DNA of 64,000 bases. It comes from CBFHMJ01 sp965656875. Its GTDB lineage: Bacteria > Pseudomonadota > Gammaproteobacteria > Enterobacterales > Alteromonadaceae. Numbering within the stretch: position 1 is the first letter of the stretch; each line of letters begins with the position of its first letter. The stretch spans positions 186,001-250,000 of the forward strand of contig CBFHMJ010000043.1 of the NCBI GenBank assembly GCA_965656875.1, written 5' to 3'. The notes under the pieces were generated by a model. It was not told where the DNA came from and ran no database searches. It saw only the letters and a list, made by a program, of their open reading frames with translations. The position numbers and the translations under genes were made by a program. Shown here in pieces: positions 61,706 to 64,000 of the stretch.

Positions 61706-62269
61706 AAATCGATATACCTTGCTTTACCCGGCATGCTGACGTGTGACCGGGATGTTGTTTCATATAATGGCAGACGATTCTACTTGATTAGCATAAATAG
61801 TCGAGCCTGTGAGACTTGAATCCACTCAGAATTTAGCGGTTTTTTCGTAAAATAAACGGCGTTAGTTGAAAGTCGTTATGCAAGTATCAAATCCAACGAT
61901 TAATAATGACAGTGCAGTGGAACTTCCGGCGCTTTCCACACTCTGATTAATTTGGCTTGTAATCTGCCAACACCGCCAGATTGCTGTTCTGATTTATTTA
62001 AACTGGCAAAAATAACTGTTTGGGTATATTCTCAGCCTTAATCACCTGATAATCAGAATTTAGCATTTAAGCGTTTGTTGATTGTTGTTACCCATTTTTC
62101 AACAGTTCAAATGGCTTTACGTTGCGATCAATTGTTCGCAAGGCACTTTAAGCTTCGATGAATTAAACATCAAAGAAGAAGTGATCATAAACCATTGATA
62201 ATATTGAAAGATATCAACCTAAAAAGTCAGCAAAACCCAGTATTTAGCAGTATCAGTTAGTGTGTCTTT
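61706..62269. other. Non-coding region between tyrS and the M23 peptidase
   Basis: 564 bases with promoters of the two divergent genes. A TATAAT-like element lies near 61762-61767 on the plus strand. No gene, tRNA or clear riboswitch was seen. Confidence 0.5.
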
Positions 62270-63565
62270 ATGGAAAAATTTGCAAAAAATATGACTTATC
62301 ATCATAAGCTTTTAATCAGCATTTTTACGGCATTTGTCTTCATTCTTGCCCTGCTGCCTTCAGAAAAAGCTACCGCCTCCCGCAATACAGATATTCCCGA
62401 ATTAGTGATCGGCAAAAACTACCACCTCCCCGTTTCTCTTGATGAAGAAGAATCCGGTGCCCACCCGGTGAAAGATGAACTGGCTCTGAAGCACCACACT
62501 ATTACGGTGAAAAAAGGGGATAACCTTGCCAAAATCTTTAAACGTGCAGGATTCACCGCCAAAACGTTGCACAACGTTACATCTGGCAAAAAAGGAAAAG
62601 CCTCACTGAAAAAGATTCATCCAGGCGACCAACTTGAATTTACCTCAGTAAAAGGTGAACTGGTTCGTATCACATACCCACTATCAATGACAGAAACACT
62701 CATTATTGAAAAGCAAGAGAGTGGCTATGTCAGTCATACTGAAACCAAAGAAGTAGAATCAAGACTTCAATTTTCCAGCAATACCATTACGTCAAACTTC
62801 TGGAATGCGGGCGTTAATGCAGGACTGGAAGATGCACAAATCATGAATCTGGCCAATATTTTTGGTTGGGATATCGATTTTGCCAACGATATTCAAAAAG
62901 GCGATCAGTTCAGTATCCTTTTTGAAGAAAATTACATTGATGGTGAATATGCAGGTCGTGGCAAAATCATCGCTGCCGAATTTATCAATCAGGGCGAAAC
63001 CTTCACGGCAATTCGCTTTACCGATGGCGAGTTTTACACACCAGAAGGTCGTAGCATGAGAAAAGCTTTCCTTCGTGCCCCGGTCGATTTCAAATACATC
63101 AGTTCCAGCTTTAACCCTCGTCGTTTACATCCGGTGACAGGAAGAGTATCAGCGCATCGTGGTATCGATTATGCCGCTCGCACAGGTACGCCAGTAGTAG
63201 CCTCAGGAAACGGAAAAGTCATTAAATCCGCGTACAGTCGTTTAAATGGAAATTATGTGTTTATCCAACACGGAAGTCAGTATGTGACAAAGTATCTTCA
63301 TCTACACAAACGCTATGTAAAGACTGGTCAGAAGGTTAAACAAGGTCAACGTATCGGTAGTGTTGGCGCTACTGGCCGCGTAACAGGCGCTCACTTACAT
63401 TACGAATTCCTGGTTAATGGTGTTCACCGTAACCCAAGAACTGTCAAACTACCCAAGTCTCGTCCATTAGAGAAGAAAGACAGAAGTGCCTTTGAACGCA
63501 TCGCCAAAGAAGCTGTTGCTGCACTTAAAGACAACCAACGAGTAATGCTGGCGTTTAACAGTTAG
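62270..63565 (+). CDS. M23 peptidoglycan DD-endopeptidase (MepM-like)
   Basis: 431 aa. N-terminal signal or signal anchor (about 12-38), a LysM/OapA-like part (about 70-145, KKGDNLAKIFKRAGFTAKTL), a linker and an M23 domain (about 285-395) with zinc ligands in the SAHRGIDYAA segment (about 294) and the HLHYEF segment (about 375-380). It cuts peptide cross-links so new glycan can be inserted. The gene directly precedes anmK, as in other gammaproteobacteria. Confidence 0.92.
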   Translation: MEKFAKNMTYHHKLLISIFTAFVFILALLPSEKATASRNTDIPELVIGKNYHLPVSLDEEESGAHPVKDELALKHHTITVKKGDNLAKIFKRAGFTAKTLHNVTSGKKGKASLKKIHPGDQLEFTSVKGELVRITYPLSMTETLIIEKQESGYVSHTETKEVESRLQFSSNTITSNFWNAGVNAGLEDAQIMNLANIFGWDIDFANDIQKGDQFSILFEENYIDGEYAGRGKIIAAEFINQGETFTAIRFTDGEFYTPEGRSMRKAFLRAPVDFKYISSSFNPRRLHPVTGRVSAHRGIDYAARTGTPVVASGNGKVIKSAYSRLNGNYVFIQHGSQYVTKYLHLHKRYVKTGQKVKQGQRIGSVGATGRVTGAHLHYEFLVNGVHRNPRTVKLPKSRPLEKKDRSAFERIAKEAVAALKDNQRVMLAFNS

Positions 63566-63580
63566 CCAAATTACATCGGC

Positions 63581-63604
63581 TCGATGTCAGTGAACTGACG
63601 TCGA
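63581..63604 (+). terminator. Possible hairpin after the M23 peptidase gene
   Basis: TCGATGTCAG / CTGACGTCGA (one G-U pair) with a TGAA loop; no T tract follows, so termination is uncertain. Confidence 0.35.
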
Positions 63605-63667
63605 ACTGATATGACAAAATCACACATAATTGACTGACACCATCACCTGACTTGTCGAGGTTTTCTA

Positions 63668-64000
63668 ATGTCAGAACATATCCCACAACGCTTTATCGGC
63701 CTGATGTCAGGCACCAGTCTTGATGGTATCGACATCGTATGTGCTCAGTTTTCGTCCGGCTCTGAGCCGTGCTTTATTGAAGCCAGTAATACCTACCCTT
63801 TCTCAGCTACTATTCAGGAAAAAATCAAGCGCCTGATGGCACCCGGCAATAACGAAATCTGGCTGGCAGGTCAACTGGACAGAGAGCTGGGTGAAGTTTT
63901 TGCTGATGCTATCAACCAGTTTCTGACTGAATTTAATATTTCCGCCGACAGCGTCACGGCTATCGGCAGTCATGGACAAACCATTCGACATCATCCTGAA
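63668..64000 (+). CDS. anmK: Anhydro-N-acetylmuramic acid kinase (3' partial)
   Basis: First 111 residues of the enzyme that phosphorylates and opens 1,6-anhydro-MurNAc during cell-wall recycling. The conserved start RFIGLMSGTSLDGIDIVCAQF and the motif AIGSHGQTIRH are present; the usual length is about 370 aa, so about two thirds lie right of the window. It would process products of lytic transglycosylases such as the MltC-like protein at 5.5 kb. Confidence 0.93.
   Translation, partial: MSEHIPQRFIGLMSGTSLDGIDIVCAQFSSGSEPCFIEASNTYPFSATIQEKIKRLMAPGNNEIWLAGQLDRELGEVFADAINQFLTEFNISADSVTAIGSHGQTIRHHPE

Noticed and set aside
61706..62269. tRNA or rRNA genes near tyrS
   Set aside because: No cloverleaf-like sequence with T-loop GGTTCGAATC or rRNA-like segment was seen.

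Overview
The window is a chromosomal segment of a marine-type gammaproteobacterium with moderate, AT-leaning base composition. Evidence: a Vibrio-type TonB2 operon (DUF3450, TtpC, ExbB, ExbD, TonB, TPR), an mtnN-cbiB-like-btuF cluster, the tyrS / M23 peptidase / anmK neighbourhood, MltC and malate synthase A. The genus cannot be fixed from sequence alone; an Oceanospirillales- or Alteromonadales-like lineage is my best guess. No rRNA, tRNA, insertion sequence, phage or CRISPR was seen. Both edges cut a gene (an EamA transporter on the left, anmK on the right). Many genes are separated by clear hairpin terminators, and several starts are better placed at internal ATG/GTG codons that follow a good ribosome binding site.

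Region by region. 1-9.8 kb holds housekeeping and accessory genes: EamA transporter, M17 aminopeptidase, MFS exporter, a double-receiver diguanylate cyclase, a MltC-like transglycosylase, an acyl-CoA ligase and a VCBS/FG-GAP repeat protein. 9.9-24 kb looks like an outer-membrane acquisition island: a complete TonB2 energy-transduction operon, a family-3 periplasmic binding protein, a large lipoprotein built from two near-identical 435-residue halves, a TonB-dependent receptor and a di-heme MauG/CCP-type cytochrome lipoprotein. Three sites resembling PhoB boxes lie in its promoter regions, including a four-half-site array at exact 11-nt spacing, so phosphate-starvation control is a testable idea. 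24-38.6 kb is mixed: a D-2-hydroxyacid dehydrogenase, an S8 protease, a GNAT, a Sel1/TPR-like lipoprotein, a B12-binding radical SAM enzyme, a chemoreceptor, a small XRE regulator with a divergent small membrane protein, a GFA protein, a tricorn-type protease and an outer-membrane barrel.

38.9-44.4 kb is the most distinctive region: a class II lanthipeptide locus with an AraC-family regulator, divergent lanM and three tandem mersacidin/lichenicidin-type precursor genes. The first two have identical core peptides; the third core differs in its first half but keeps the Thr-Cys-Gly-Tyr-Pro-Gly-Cys-Pro segment. No LanT-type transporter/peptidase is present in the window. A lipoprotein S41 peptidase, a secreted protein of unknown function and a second chemoreceptor follow. 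49.3-52 kb carries a leukocidin/cytolysin-family pore-forming toxin divergent from a GcvA-like LysR regulator.

52-64 kb returns to core metabolism: isocitrate lyase and malate synthase flanking a LysR regulator (glyoxylate shunt), a DUF2726 membrane protein, mtnN with the CbiB-like and BtuF genes (cobalamin salvage), a periplasmic rhodanese, tyrosyl-tRNA synthetase, a MepM-like peptidoglycan endopeptidase and the start of anmK.
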